In this document: one piece after another, positions 16,001-25,154 of the stretch
Layout of the letters: every line of letters starts with the position of its first letter
Position numbering within the stretch: the stretch's first letter is position 1
Source: Spirosoma endophyticum
Lineage (GTDB): Bacteria; Bacteroidota; Bacteroidia; Cytophagales; Spirosomataceae
Assembly: GCF_900112365.1 (NCBI RefSeq)
Contig: NZ_FOLQ01000004.1
Coordinates: forward strand, 310,001 to 374,000
Direction: 5' to 3'
DNA: 64,000 nucleotides
Notes under the pieces: generated by a model
Told to the model about the DNA's origin: nothing
Database searches by the model: none
The model's input: the letters and a program-made list of their open reading frames with translations, nothing else
Position numbers and translations under genes: made by a program

Positions 16001-17092
16001 TTATTTTTTCACGAAAGGAAGTTTAACGACCTGCGCCTTTAACAGACGGTCGCGGACTTTAACAAAGATTTCGGAGCCAGGCTTGCTGAACTCCTTTCTG
16101 ACGTAGCCCAGGCCAACGCCCTTGCTGAGCGTGGGCGACTGCGTGCCAGAAGTCACTTCGCCAATTTGATTACCATCAGCATCGGTGAGTTCATAATGAC
16201 CACGGGGAACACCTCGGTCCAATAGCTCGAAACCCACTAATTTGCGGGGGACACCCTGTTCTTTCTGCGCTTTCAGTACGTCGGCGTCAATGAAATCGTG
16301 CGTAAATTTGGTCACCCAGCCCAAACCCGCTTCGATGGGCGACGTTTCGTCGGTGATGTCGTTGCCATAGAGGTTGTAGCCCATTTCTAACCGTAACGTA
16401 TCACGGGCGCCAAGGCCAATCGGTTTAATACCAAACGGTTCACCCGCTTTTATAATGGCCTCCCAAACACCTTCGGCCTGGTCATTCGATACGTATATTT
16501 CGAAACCACCCGCGCCTGTGTAGCCTGTTGCAGATACAATCACGTTGGCATACCCGGCAAAGTCGGTCTTCTCGAACGTGTAATATTCCATCGAATCCAG
16601 GTCAGCGTTGGTGAGTGGCTGCAACGCTTTGGCGGCCAATGGCCCCTGCACGGCAAACAAACACATGTCATCAGAAACATTGACCATCGTTAAATCGTAA
16701 TCCGATACGTATTGACTGATCCAGTTCCAGTCTTTTTCGATGTTCGACGCATTCACGACGAGCATGTACTCCAGCGCGTTGATCCGATACACCAACAGAT
16801 CATCGACAATACCACCCCGACCGTTGGGCAGGTAGCTGTATTGCACTTTGCCATCAAACAGAATACTGGCATCATTAGCCGATACGCGCTGAATCAGGTC
16901 CAGCGCCCCTTCGCCTTTCAGGATAAACTCACCCATGTGCGAGACATCGAAAATACCAACGCTATTGCGGACGGTGTTATGTTCGTCGAGATCAGACGAG
17001 TAGCGAACGGGCATACCAAAACCCGCAAAGGGCACGATTTTGGCGCCCAGCTGCTGATGAATATGATGTAAGGGAACTTGCTTAAGCGACAT
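16001..17092 (-). CDS. gcvT: Aminomethyltransferase (glycine cleavage T protein)
   Basis: GcvT transfers the aminomethyl-derived one-carbon unit from the H-protein to tetrahydrofolate, releasing ammonia. The 363-residue protein has LHHIHQQLGAKIVPFAGFGMPVRY, the folate-pocket block GIFDVSHMGEF with its catalytic Asp, TGYTGAGGFEIYV, GLGARDTLRLEMGYNLYG and the C-terminal GEVTSGTQSPTL. No gcvH or gcvP is adjacent, which is common in Bacteroidota where the gcv genes are dispersed. A TACGTTTG -7 box lies at 17120-17127 just upstream. Confidence 0.97.
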   Translation of the reverse strand: MSLKQVPLHHIHQQLGAKIVPFAGFGMPVRYSSDLDEHNTVRNSVGIFDVSHMGEFILKGEGALDLIQRVSANDASILFDGKVQYSYLPNGRGGIVDDLLVYRINALEYMLVVNASNIEKDWNWISQYVSDYDLTMVNVSDDMCLFAVQGPLAAKALQPLTNADLDSMEYYTFEKTDFAGYANVIVSATGYTGAGGFEIYVSNDQAEGVWEAIIKAGEPFGIKPIGLGARDTLRLEMGYNLYGNDITDETSPIEAGLGWVTKFTHDFIDADVLKAQKEQGVPRKLVGFELLDRGVPRGHYELTDADGNQIGEVTSGTQSPTLSKGVGLGYVRKEFSKPGSEIFVKVRDRLLKAQVVKLPFVKK

Positions 17093-17119
17093 TTGCTCGG
17101 GGGTTATCCGGCAAATTTA

Positions 17120-17127
17120 CAAACGTA
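17120..17127 (-). promoter_or_regulatory. -7 box upstream of gcvT
   Basis: The minus strand reads TACGTTTG (TAnnTTTG) 27 bp before the gcvT ATG. No TTG at the standard -33 spacing is seen. Confidence 0.4.
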
Positions 17128-17163
17128 TCCACGGGTTTCAACCAGTAGTTTTTTAGATTGGCG

Positions 17164-18618
17164 TCAGTTAAGGCTAAAATTAATCGGCAGGTTGTACTTC
17201 ACCCGTACTTTTTGACCGCGCTGGACACCCGGCGTCCACTTGCCGCTCATCTTTTGTACAACCTGGACCGCTTCCCGATCCAGATCTGACTGAACACCTT
17301 TCAAAACTTCATAATCGCATAACGTACCGTCTGTGCAAACCACAAAGCTAACAAACACTCTGCCTTGCGCCCCGGCTTTCTGCGCAGAAACGGGATAGCT
17401 TAAATTCTGGTTCAGGAACTGGGCAAGGCCTTTCATACCACCCGGAAACTCTGATTGTTGCCCTAAGGAAGTATAACGAACAGTATCGACTCCCGCTGAC
17501 CAGCCTTTGCCAGCTTGCAAACCACCTTTAGCATAGATTTCTTCATAAAGATAAGAGCCGTCGATGTAGCGACCCGTCCATAGGCCTTGCTTAACCCCGT
17601 TTTCATAGAGTCCCTGCTCAACAAAAAGCGTGTGTCGGGTCGTATCATTTTTAGAAAGCATCTGGTTTTGATATGTCACCCGCCCATTTCCTTCTACCAC
17701 GTTCTGGCGCCCTGTGCTATCCCAGAAAGCTGTTACCAGCTCAGGATCGTTATTCCCCATCAACTCAACTTTACTGGTCGTTTTTATTTGCCTGATCTGC
17801 CCATTCGGATACCATGTCATACTCGCTATTTTCATATCCAGTTCATCACTTTTTTCGGCAATAGAACCATTCGTATGATACCTCATTCCAGAACCGATAC
17901 GCTTTCCCTCGCGATAAAATGACTGATTAAGAATGATACCGGCTTCGTTAAGCAGAAATAAGTTACCCTCCCATTGCTGTTGGTAGTTCTGATTTCCGAC
18001 GGTGTATGTTATTCCAGTGGGATAATTGACAGCACTATTTTTACGACGAACCAGGGGCATTTTGAAGTATTCTTTCCAGCGTTTACCTTTCAACTCATAC
18101 GTGATTATATCGCCCATGGAAACACCATTTGAATCAATTGGAGCGACCTGCTTATAAGTAGCTTGAGTGCTATCAGCAATTGCTTTACTATCAGCCCCGA
18201 AGTAGGTAATTTTAGCTCCGTTCTTATACGCAAAAGGCGTATTTGGCTGAAACAGGATGAGCATCGTCACTTTCTGACGTACGGGCTGACCATTTTTTTG
18301 AGCTGGTTTCCAGGCATTAAATAACTTGAACACACGCATAGCTTCGCGGTCGCAATCAGGACGAAAGCTTTTTATCACATTTACGTCAGCGATGTGACCG
18401 TCTGTTTCAATAATCCCGCTCAAAATTACCTTGCCACCAACACCCTCCGCCTGAGCCGATATTGGTTTCCGTAAGCTGGTTTGAATAAACGTGTTATAAA
18501 AAACCATTCCGCCACGCGGTGAAGCAACACTATCAACCTCAAATTCTGCGTAGGGAGTCGTTTGGGCCAATAGTGATGACCCCAAAAGGAGTGGGAGAAG
18601 AAACAGCCAATTTTTCAT
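17164..18618 (-). CDS. Secreted TonB C-terminal-domain protein with internal MORN-like repeats
   Basis: After a signal peptide (MKNWLFLLPLLLGSSLLAQ) the protein has two TonB-C-like domains. The first (about residues 45-155) includes GGKVILSGIIETDGHIADVNVIKSF; the second (about 395-484) includes FPGGMKGLAQFLNQNLSYP and GRVFVSFVVCTDGTLCDYEVLKG. Between them are MORN/YwqK-like repeats with the G-x-x-x-YHTNG and MTWYPNGQIRQI pattern. There is no N-terminal transmembrane anchor or Pro-rich arm, so it is not a classic energy-transducing TonB. It is more likely a periplasmic scaffold. It has no obvious operon partner. Confidence 0.8.
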   Translation of the reverse strand: MKNWLFLLPLLLGSSLLAQTTPYAEFEVDSVASPRGGMVFYNTFIQTSLRKPISAQAEGVGGKVILSGIIETDGHIADVNVIKSFRPDCDREAMRVFKLFNAWKPAQKNGQPVRQKVTMLILFQPNTPFAYKNGAKITYFGADSKAIADSTQATYKQVAPIDSNGVSMGDIITYELKGKRWKEYFKMPLVRRKNSAVNYPTGITYTVGNQNYQQQWEGNLFLLNEAGIILNQSFYREGKRIGSGMRYHTNGSIAEKSDELDMKIASMTWYPNGQIRQIKTTSKVELMGNNDPELVTAFWDSTGRQNVVEGNGRVTYQNQMLSKNDTTRHTLFVEQGLYENGVKQGLWTGRYIDGSYLYEEIYAKGGLQAGKGWSAGVDTVRYTSLGQQSEFPGGMKGLAQFLNQNLSYPVSAQKAGAQGRVFVSFVVCTDGTLCDYEVLKGVQSDLDREAVQVVQKMSGKWTPGVQRGQKVRVKYNLPINFSLN

Positions 18619-18817
18619 AGCTCAATAAAGGGATAGGAATTGGTATGGTTTTCAAATAGAGCAACAAGATACACCAAATAGTTACACTCGTCAATACAAC
18701 GGGCAGGGATTAATTCCCATGTTCATTAGGCATCAATACCATCTTTATGAATTGATTAAAGGAGCGTTGAAATAGGTCTTACAACATGCTCGTTTCTACT
18801 ACTGTATCAGACAAGAA

Positions 18818-20377
18818 TTACTTCTTATCCAAATAATGTACCAGATCCGTGATCGAGCGAATGCCCAGCAAATGGGCCTGTTTCCGGCGCATCATCAGGC
18901 AGTAGCTATTATTGAATCCCAGCGGTTTGAGCCACGAGAGCTGGTATTTATCCACAAATTGCTGATTGACAAACTGATAGACCGAATCTGGCTGCATAGG
19001 AAGCGCCTGGAGCGTAGCGGCTGGAGGTTGTAAAACAACCAGCAAACCGGTTCCGGTGTATTCGGGGTAAAAATCAATGGCACCAGTACGTAGTGCATCG
19101 AAACAGATTTGCGTGCCTCCCATGCCGGTTTTTGTGGCAACGCGCAGTTGGGTTTTGCCCTCAATCAGTTGGCGGTAAATCTCCGCCAGAATGTACTGCT
19201 CCGTAAAAACCTTCGAGCCCATCACCACCGTTTGCGCCCGATCGCCGGGCTTAGGTAACTGATATAAATGAGCACTTTTCAGGAAATCGGTAGCGATACG
19301 TTCCGGTGACTGGTGCAGGTAATCGGCGCGGTAATTCAGCGCCGTCATGATTGAATCGGTGAGTTTACCCGATAGCAGATTCAGCGTTGGGCCAAGGTCC
19401 GGATAGCGGTCAAGCGCAGTCTGTCGAACGACCGGAGCCGCGTCGTAGGGCGGAAAAGCGTGTCGATTATCGGCCAGCACCAGCAAGTCAAATGCTTTGA
19501 TACGTCCATCGGTCGAATAGCCGCTGATGATGTCAACCTGCTCCCGACGAATGGCTTCGTACATCAAACTCTGGTCAATCAATCGGGGACGTAGCTTCAG
19601 TCCGTACGTTTTCTGCAAACCGGGATAACCATCCGAACGACCGTAAAACTCATGGGCAAATCCGGCGATGAGTTTATCCTGTCGGCCCGGCACCAGATAA
19701 AAAGCGGAGAGAAAGGGAACCAAGACAACAAATGCCAGTGCACCTATCCGCATTTTTTTAGCGGACAAGTTCTGCAAACGGGCCAACCCAAAATCAAAGC
19801 CAACAGCCAGCAAAGCCGCAGGAATGGCCCCCGCCAGCATCATATTGACGTTGCTGAGCGCAATGCCACTGAAAATAAATTCGCCTAATCCACCGGCTGC
19901 TACGTAAGCCGCCAGCGTAGCAACCCCCACATTGATGACCGTTGCCGTACGAACGCCCGCAAATATAACCGGCAATGCCAGCGGCAATTCGACTTTGGTC
20001 AAGATCTGATTATTTGTCATGCCAACGCCCCTGGCGGCTTCTTTCACCGACGGACTAACTTCCGTAATGCCCACGTAGGTATTCCGGATAATGGGCAGCA
20101 AGGCATATAAAAACAAGGCAACCAACGCCGGACCAACGCCAATGCCCAGCAACGGAATCAGGAAACCCAGCAACGCTACGCTCGGCACTGTTTGCAACAC
20201 ACCCGCCACACCCAGCACGCTACTTGCCAGCTTCTTTCGACGCGAAATCAGAATGCCCAGCGGCACACCCATCAGCAAGGCCAGCAACAACGACACAAAC
20301 GTTAATCCGATGTGCGTCAGCGTTTGCTCCATCAATTTGTCAGCATGGTCGCGAACGAAGGCGAAGAAGTCTTTCAT
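18818..20377 (-). CDS. Osmoprotectant-type ABC permease fused to substrate-binding domain
   Basis: The N-terminal half (about residues 1-210) is a BPD-type permease with about six membrane segments and the EAA loop EAARGVGMTNNQILTKVELPLALPV. The C-terminal half (about 240-519) is an OpuAC-type substrate-binding domain, including IDQSLMYEAIRREQVDIISGYSTDGRI and ALRTGAIDFYPEYTGTGL. This permease-binding protein fusion is known for glycine betaine/choline/carnitine importers and for the ergothioneine importer EgtU. The ATPase gene lies just upstream on the same strand. Substrate cannot be decided from sequence. Confidence 0.9.
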   Translation of the reverse strand: MKDFFAFVRDHADKLMEQTLTHIGLTFVSLLLALLMGVPLGILISRRKKLASSVLGVAGVLQTVPSVALLGFLIPLLGIGVGPALVALFLYALLPIIRNTYVGITEVSPSVKEAARGVGMTNNQILTKVELPLALPVIFAGVRTATVINVGVATLAAYVAAGGLGEFIFSGIALSNVNMMLAGAIPAALLAVGFDFGLARLQNLSAKKMRIGALAFVVLVPFLSAFYLVPGRQDKLIAGFAHEFYGRSDGYPGLQKTYGLKLRPRLIDQSLMYEAIRREQVDIISGYSTDGRIKAFDLLVLADNRHAFPPYDAAPVVRQTALDRYPDLGPTLNLLSGKLTDSIMTALNYRADYLHQSPERIATDFLKSAHLYQLPKPGDRAQTVVMGSKVFTEQYILAEIYRQLIEGKTQLRVATKTGMGGTQICFDALRTGAIDFYPEYTGTGLLVVLQPPAATLQALPMQPDSVYQFVNQQFVDKYQLSWLKPLGFNNSYCLMMRRKQAHLLGIRSITDLVHYLDKK

Positions 20378-20434
20378 TTAGGACGTAGTATCAGCGAGGC
20401 AAAGCACCGTAAACCGGACTAACATTGGTACGTA

Positions 20435-21169
20435 TCAACGACTAATTCGCTGAGGTTGGTCATCCAGAAAATCACGCACGAAATCATTGGCGGGCTGATT
20501 CAGCAACTCATCGGGCGGACCAATTTGCACAATACGTCCCTTGTCCATAAGGGCAATGCGATCGGCCAATTCGATGGCTTCACTGACATCATGCGTAACC
20601 AGTACGACCGTTGTTTCCCGCAGTTCATTGAGTCCGAACAACTCCCGCCGAACGTGTCGGCGCGTAAAGGGATCGAGTGCGCCAAACGGCTCATCCATCA
20701 GCACGACCGGCGGCTTAATAGCCAATGCCCGCGCCAAACCCACACGTTGCCGCTGTCCGCCACTTAACTCGGCCGGATACCGATTCAATATTGTTTCGGG
20801 TAATTGAAGCTTCGCCATCAACTCATGAATGCGCTCCTGAATAGCTGCGGGTTCCCAGCCGAGCAGCTTTGGCACCGTAGCAATAGCCTGCGCAACACTG
20901 TAATGCGGAAACAACCCGCCATCCTGAATAACGTAGCCAATTCGGCGACGCAACTCAGGACCAGCTTGTTTAACTACGTCAATACCATCTACGCTGATTG
21001 AGCCAGACGTCGGTTCAATCAGTCGGTTAATCATTTTCAGCGTCGTGGTTTTACCACAGCCGCTCGTGCCCAATAACACAAGTGTTTCACCCTGACCAAT
21101 AGCCAGCGATACATCGTCGACAGCGGTGTGTGATGCAAACCGTTTGGTCAGATGCTGGATGTCAATCAT
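20435..21169 (-). CDS. ABC transporter ATPase of osmoprotectant type
   Basis: The 244-residue ATPase energises the fused permease/binding protein encoded downstream. It has Walker A GTSGCGKTT (residues 34-42), Q-loop YVIQDGGLFPH, signature LSGGQRQRVGLARAL, Walker B VVLMDEPFGALD and the H-loop VTHDVSEA. It lacks the C-terminal CBS pair that senses ionic strength in OpuA/OpuCA-type ATPases, so osmotic gating through CBS is not expected. Its ATG overlaps the stop of the DUF427 gene in an ATGA arrangement, which points to translational coupling. Confidence 0.92.
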   Translation of the reverse strand: MIDIQHLTKRFASHTAVDDVSLAIGQGETLVLLGTSGCGKTTTLKMINRLIEPTSGSISVDGIDVVKQAGPELRRRIGYVIQDGGLFPHYSVAQAIATVPKLLGWEPAAIQERIHELMAKLQLPETILNRYPAELSGGQRQRVGLARALAIKPPVVLMDEPFGALDPFTRRHVRRELFGLNELRETTVVLVTHDVSEAIELADRIALMDKGRIVQIGPPDELLNQPANDFVRDFLDDQPQRISR

Positions 21170-21447
21170 TCGACCACCTTTACGCCTTTCCAGAAAGCTA
21201 CATAGTCTTTGATTTGGCTAGCGGCCGATTTTGGATCAGGATAATACCAGGCAGCATCCGCATTAGTTTTGCCATCAACGGTCAGGGAATAGTATGACGC
21301 TAAACCTTTCCAGGGGCAAGTTGTGTGCGTCGGGCTATCCGTTAGATACGTAGCGTTCACTGATTCTTTAGGGAAATAATGATTGCTCTCAACCACAATC
21401 GTATCGTCGCTCTCGGCGATGGTTTCACCGTTCCAGATGGCTTTCAT
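21166..21447 (-). CDS. DUF427 domain protein
   Basis: This is a small protein of 93 residues starting MKAIWNGETIAESDDT, with the DUF427 core TIVVESNHYFPKESV, TTCPWKGLASYYSLTVDGK and AAWYYPDPK. The family's function is not established. The ATG at 21447 matches the usual family N-terminus; the frame is open 17 codons further upstream but without family sequence. It overlaps the ABC ATPase gene by four bases, so it is probably made with the importer. The strongly conserved CPWKG motif suggests a small-molecule or redox site, but this is inference. Confidence 0.87.
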   Translation of the reverse strand: MKAIWNGETIAESDDTIVVESNHYFPKESVNATYLTDSPTHTTCPWKGLASYYSLTVDGKTNADAAWYYPDPKSAASQIKDYVAFWKGVKVVE

Positions 21448-21520
21448 TTCGGTAGAATTTATAAAGGTATAGCGTTGTGCTAACTCAATATCGAACAACT
21501 CATTGATTAACTAACTGGTT

Positions 21521-23431
21521 TTATTTCAGCACCTGAACTTCAATTACTGAGTTATCATATACGCGGTGGGTTGCTTTCTGAAAGTCGGCTGCATCGGCTT
21601 TATAGATGTTATCCACATATTTCTGTGGGTTGCGGTCGATAAGGGGGAACCACGTACTCTGCACCTGAATCATAATGCGGTGGCCTTTTTTGAACGTATG
21701 CAATACGTCCTGCAAACGGAAATTCACGTCGGTTACTTCGCCCGCTTTAAACGGCTCTGGCTTCTCGAACGAATTGCGGAACCGCCCGCGCATCGCTTCC
21801 GAACGAACCATTTGCTGGTAATTTCCGAGTGTAATGTTTTTATTCGGCATATAGGCATGATTCGGCTCATCGGGTGGATACACATCGATCAGTTTCACCA
21901 CCCAATCAGCATCGGTACCGCTGGTGCTAACCTTTAGTTTTGCCATAATTTCGCCACCCAGCGTCATGTCTTCCATCAATACGTCGGTCTGGAATGTAAG
22001 TACATCTGGCCGACGGCTCGCAAACCGCTGATCCTCCGACATGTAATTAAACGGCGTAAACCCCTGCAGCGTCGTAATATCTTCAGTATAGGGAACGGGT
22101 TTCATCGGATCGCTGACAAATTCCGAAAACTTACTCCCCGCCTGCTGGGCCAGTTTACCATCGTTGGCTAAATAAAACTGCATGGGTTGAGCGTTGGAGG
22201 CAGGCCATTTATCAAATGTTTTCCACTCATTTTTTCCCGTATTGAACAAGTAAGCTTCGGGCAAACCTGTTTTGCCATCACCCGCGCCTTTCAGGAAATG
22301 CGTAAAGAATTTAGCTTCGATATTTCGCTGATAGAACGTAGCGATGCTGTCGCCAAAATAGACATTACTGTGCAGCGTGTGCCCGGTTTCGCGCGACCAT
22401 CGACCATGGCCAAACGGTCCCATAACGAGCGTGTTGTAGGCACCTGGGCTGTTTTTTTCAATGGTTTTGTAGATGTTCAACGGACCGTAAAGGTCTTCTG
22501 CATCAAACCAGCCACCAACGGTCATAACAGCTGGACGCGTATTCTTCAGGTGTGGGATAATGCTCCGTTTCTGCCAGAACTCATCGTAGTTCGGGTGATT
22601 GACGGTCTCCTGCCAATAGAAGTTGTCCTTATAATATTTGTCTACATTTTTTAGCGGACCAAGATCATACTGAAACTGAAAGCCGTCGCTGGTTCCGGTT
22701 TTGATGAACTCATTGTTATACCAGGCTTCAGTGGTCGGCTTCGGGTGCTGAACCCCAAATACCGGAAACGTAAACAGATACGCCTGAATGAACGCGCCGT
22801 TATGGTGAAAATCATCAAAGAAAAAGTCCGATACCGGGGCCTGCGGTGAGGCTGCTTTGAGAGCGGGATGCGCATTAGGCAGCGAGGCCGCCGTATAGAA
22901 TCCGGGATAACTGATACCCCACTGCCCTACCCGACCGTTGTTGGCCACGTTTTTCAGCAACCACTCGATGGTGTCATACGTATCGGAACTCTCATCAACG
23001 AGCGTGCTGCTAACCGGCGCTGTCACTTTCTTTTTTCCCTTTGACGCTACGGGTGCTGGCTGCTGGTCGGTTACGGTTGGCGTCATGTTCGTCCACGTCC
23101 CTTCCGACATCCAGCGACCACGAACATCCTGATACACAAAGATGAACTTATCCCGCATAAGCGTTCCCGACGGACCCACGGAGGTTGGATAAGCATCTGC
23201 CCCGTAGGGCGCAACGCTGTAGCACGTCCGCTGCATCAGGAACGGGTACGGCTTGGTTGCCGATGCATCTTTAGGTACGTACACCGCCGTGTGCAGTTTT
23301 GTACCGTCACGCATCGGGATTTTATATTCGAACTTCTGGTAATTTTCTTTAACGAAACTACCCGATGATGTCAGTTGTGCCTGCGCCGACGTAATGAAAA
23401 TAGATAGCAGAGCCAGTAAACGGAGCTTCAT
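21521..23431 (-). CDS. CocE/NonD family serine hydrolase (X-Pro dipeptidyl-peptidase/acylase type)
   Basis: A secreted alpha/beta hydrolase of 636 residues. After the signal peptide (ending SAQAQ) comes the hydrolase domain, with nucleophile Ser174 in WGISYPGFYTAAS, and a C-terminal jelly-roll (X-Pro DPP C domain) from about residue 430. A low-complexity Lys/Pro/Val-rich linker (about residues 120-145) precedes DTYDTIEWLLKN. Such enzymes cleave ester or amide bonds in glutaryl-cephalosporins, cocaine-like esters or X-Pro peptides; the natural substrate here is unknown. A promoter with a TATATTTG box lies at 23457-23490. Confidence 0.9.
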   Translation of the reverse strand: MKLRLLALLSIFITSAQAQLTSSGSFVKENYQKFEYKIPMRDGTKLHTAVYVPKDASATKPYPFLMQRTCYSVAPYGADAYPTSVGPSGTLMRDKFIFVYQDVRGRWMSEGTWTNMTPTVTDQQPAPVASKGKKKVTAPVSSTLVDESSDTYDTIEWLLKNVANNGRVGQWGISYPGFYTAASLPNAHPALKAASPQAPVSDFFFDDFHHNGAFIQAYLFTFPVFGVQHPKPTTEAWYNNEFIKTGTSDGFQFQYDLGPLKNVDKYYKDNFYWQETVNHPNYDEFWQKRSIIPHLKNTRPAVMTVGGWFDAEDLYGPLNIYKTIEKNSPGAYNTLVMGPFGHGRWSRETGHTLHSNVYFGDSIATFYQRNIEAKFFTHFLKGAGDGKTGLPEAYLFNTGKNEWKTFDKWPASNAQPMQFYLANDGKLAQQAGSKFSEFVSDPMKPVPYTEDITTLQGFTPFNYMSEDQRFASRRPDVLTFQTDVLMEDMTLGGEIMAKLKVSTSGTDADWVVKLIDVYPPDEPNHAYMPNKNITLGNYQQMVRSEAMRGRFRNSFEKPEPFKAGEVTDVNFRLQDVLHTFKKGHRIMIQVQSTWFPLIDRNPQKYVDNIYKADAADFQKATHRVYDNSVIEVQVLK

Positions 23432-23456
23432 GGAAAAGGCATTGATGAATGATAAT

Positions 23457-23490
23457 CAAATATACAGTTTTGCTTATCATTGACTTACAA
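23457..23490 (-). promoter_or_regulatory. Promoter of the CocE-type gene
   Basis: On the minus strand TTG (23488-23490) and TATATTTG (23457-23464) are separated by 23 bp, at the long end of the Bacteroidota -33/-7 spacing. The -7 box is 25 bp before the ATG. Confidence 0.5.
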
Positions 23491-23528
23491 TAGCCTAGTC
23501 ATTCTCTTTTTTCTTGGTTGTTATTGTT

Positions 23529-23586
23529 CACAGAGGCCCAAAGCCCACAGAGTTTTTATATTCTCTGTGGGCTTTGGGCCTCTGTG
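23529..23586. repeat. Perfect 24-bp-arm palindrome with CACAGAGGC core
   Basis: Arms 23529-23552 and 23563-23586 are perfect complements with a 10-nt AT loop. The arm begins CACAGAGGCCCAAAGC. It lies between lutB (stop at 23613) and the CocE gene. It shares its CACAGAGGC-CAAAG-CACAGAG framework with the palindrome at 32472-32565. Confidence 0.8.
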
Positions 23587-23612
23587 GGCTTTTGAACGTT
23601 TAGCTAGAAAAT

Positions 23613-24977
23613 TTATTTAGCATTGGTGGCATACCACTCCCGGAAGCTCTGCTTTGGTGGTTCGGGGAGCTCGCGGGCGATGGCCCAGGGATTCAACGTA
23701 CCGTTATGCGAGAGTGAGTAAGGCATTGAGGCCAATACCCGGCGGGCCGCACGACCCAAACGGGCGTAGAGTTTCGGACGGGCGAGTACTTTCGCCAACC
23801 CTTTCATACCGAGACGTTTGGCGGCAGGCATAGCTTTCTGCTCACCAATAATCTGCCGCCATTTGTAGAGTTGCACATGGATGTCGATCTTCACCGGGCA
23901 CACATCTGAGCAGGAACCACACAACGTACTGGCAAAGGGCAATGTACTGTGTTTCTTGAGATCTACGTTAGGCGACAGAATGGAGCCAATCGGACCGGGA
24001 ACGGTATAATCATAACTGTGTCCCCCACTACGTCGATACACCGGGCAGGTGTTCATGCAGGCCCCACACCGAATACATTTCAACGACGCCCGAAAATCAG
24101 GTCGGCCGAGCTGTTCAATACGTCCATTATCGACAATCACAATGTGCAACTGCTGACCGGACTTGGGTTTATGAAAATGGCTGGTGTAGGCCGTTGAATA
24201 TTGCCCCGTGGCTGAACGAGCCAGCAGGCGCGTAAAGACGCCGAGGTGTTCGAGTTTGGGAATGATTTTCTCAATACCCATGCACGCAATATGCACGGGT
24301 GCCAACGTAACGCCCAGATCGGCATTGCCTTCGTTGGTACAAACCACAAACCCACCCGTTTCGGCAATAGCAAAGTTTACACCTGACAAGGCGGCATCGG
24401 CCGCAACAAAGTGACTACGTAGGTGCTGGCGAGCGGTTTCGGTCAGAAATTGCGGATCGCTGGCACCTGCGGGCGTGCCGAGGTATTTGTTGAAAATATC
24501 ACCAACGTCTTCTTTTTTGAGGTGAATGGCAGGCATCACGATGTGACTTGGCGGCTCATCGATCAGTTGAATAATCCGCTCCCCTAAATCGGTATCGATC
24601 ACCTCAACGCCATTTTTGATCAAAAACGGATTCAAATGACACTCTTCCGTCAACATGGATTTACTCTTGACTAGGTGCCGGGCGTTGTTCTCACGCAGAA
24701 TCGACAACACAATTTCGTTGTGTTCCTGTGCATTTGCCGCCCAGTGGACTTTCACACCATTCGCCTGCGCGTTACGTTCAAACTCCTCCAGATACGTATC
24801 CAGATTACTGAGGGCGTGGTTCTTGATCTGGGAAGCCAGTTCACGAAGCTCCTCCCATTCGGGAACGGCATACACCATTCGGTCGCGCTTCTGGCGCACA
24901 AACCAAAGCGCCTGATCATGCCAGGTGGTTCGGTCAAAATTGGCCGTAAAGCGGTCGGCAGCCTGAGCGTGAGTCAT
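23613..24977 (-). CDS. lutB: Lactate utilisation iron-sulfur protein LutB
   Basis: LutB is a subunit of the LutABC L-lactate dehydrogenase complex, which oxidises lactate to pyruvate. The N-terminal LUD (DUF162) domain spans about residues 65-290 (including SMLTEECHLNPFL). Two 4Fe-4S clusters follow: CIRCGACMNTCP from residue 301 and CGSCSDVCP from 353. A C-terminal DUF3390-like region ends the 454-residue protein. LutA is encoded upstream on the same strand but is separated by a kinase/small-protein pair; no lutC is in the window. Context suggests use of lactate from L-fucose breakdown. Confidence 0.93.
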   Translation of the reverse strand: MTHAQAADRFTANFDRTTWHDQALWFVRQKRDRMVYAVPEWEELRELASQIKNHALSNLDTYLEEFERNAQANGVKVHWAANAQEHNEIVLSILRENNARHLVKSKSMLTEECHLNPFLIKNGVEVIDTDLGERIIQLIDEPPSHIVMPAIHLKKEDVGDIFNKYLGTPAGASDPQFLTETARQHLRSHFVAADAALSGVNFAIAETGGFVVCTNEGNADLGVTLAPVHIACMGIEKIIPKLEHLGVFTRLLARSATGQYSTAYTSHFHKPKSGQQLHIVIVDNGRIEQLGRPDFRASLKCIRCGACMNTCPVYRRSGGHSYDYTVPGPIGSILSPNVDLKKHSTLPFASTLCGSCSDVCPVKIDIHVQLYKWRQIIGEQKAMPAAKRLGMKGLAKVLARPKLYARLGRAARRVLASMPYSLSHNGTLNPWAIARELPEPPKQSFREWYATNAK

Positions 24978-24995
24978 AATTGGTGAGTAGTAAGG

Positions 24996-25154
24996 CTAAA
25001 GGTCGCGAGCTTTAACGTGGACAGGTTTGCCGTTACGTTCGATAACCAGCGTATCATCATCTCGCTTCGCCTTCTCAATTAACCGTTTATGAGCCAGTCG
25101 AAAGCCTTCCATAACTTTTGCAGAGATATCTTCTTTTTTACTTACCGTTTCCAT
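24996..25154 (-). CDS. 52-residue protein overlapping the zeta-like kinase gene
   Basis: A short frame encodes METVSKKEDISAKVMEGF, then a basic helix with HKRLIEKAKR, then DDDTLVIERNGKPVHVKARD. The ATG (25152-25154) lies inside the end of the zeta-like kinase frame, overlapping it by 17 bases, and the stop is 18 bp before lutB. This layout and the charged sequence suggest a partner or antitoxin of the kinase. The second half resembles the short beta-hairpin seen in small antitoxin-like proteins, but I cannot name a family. I found it by reading the gap; it is too short to stand out otherwise. Confidence 0.65.
   Translation of the reverse strand: METVSKKEDISAKVMEGFRLAHKRLIEKAKRDDDTLVIERNGKPVHVKARDL

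Noticed and set aside
17164..18618. YwqK-type antitoxin
   Set aside because: MORN-like repeats alone prompt that label, but the protein is secreted and has TonB-C domains and no toxin partner.
22187..22654. Plus-strand 155-codon frame opposite the CocE-type gene
   Set aside because: Antisense shadow; no domain or signal.
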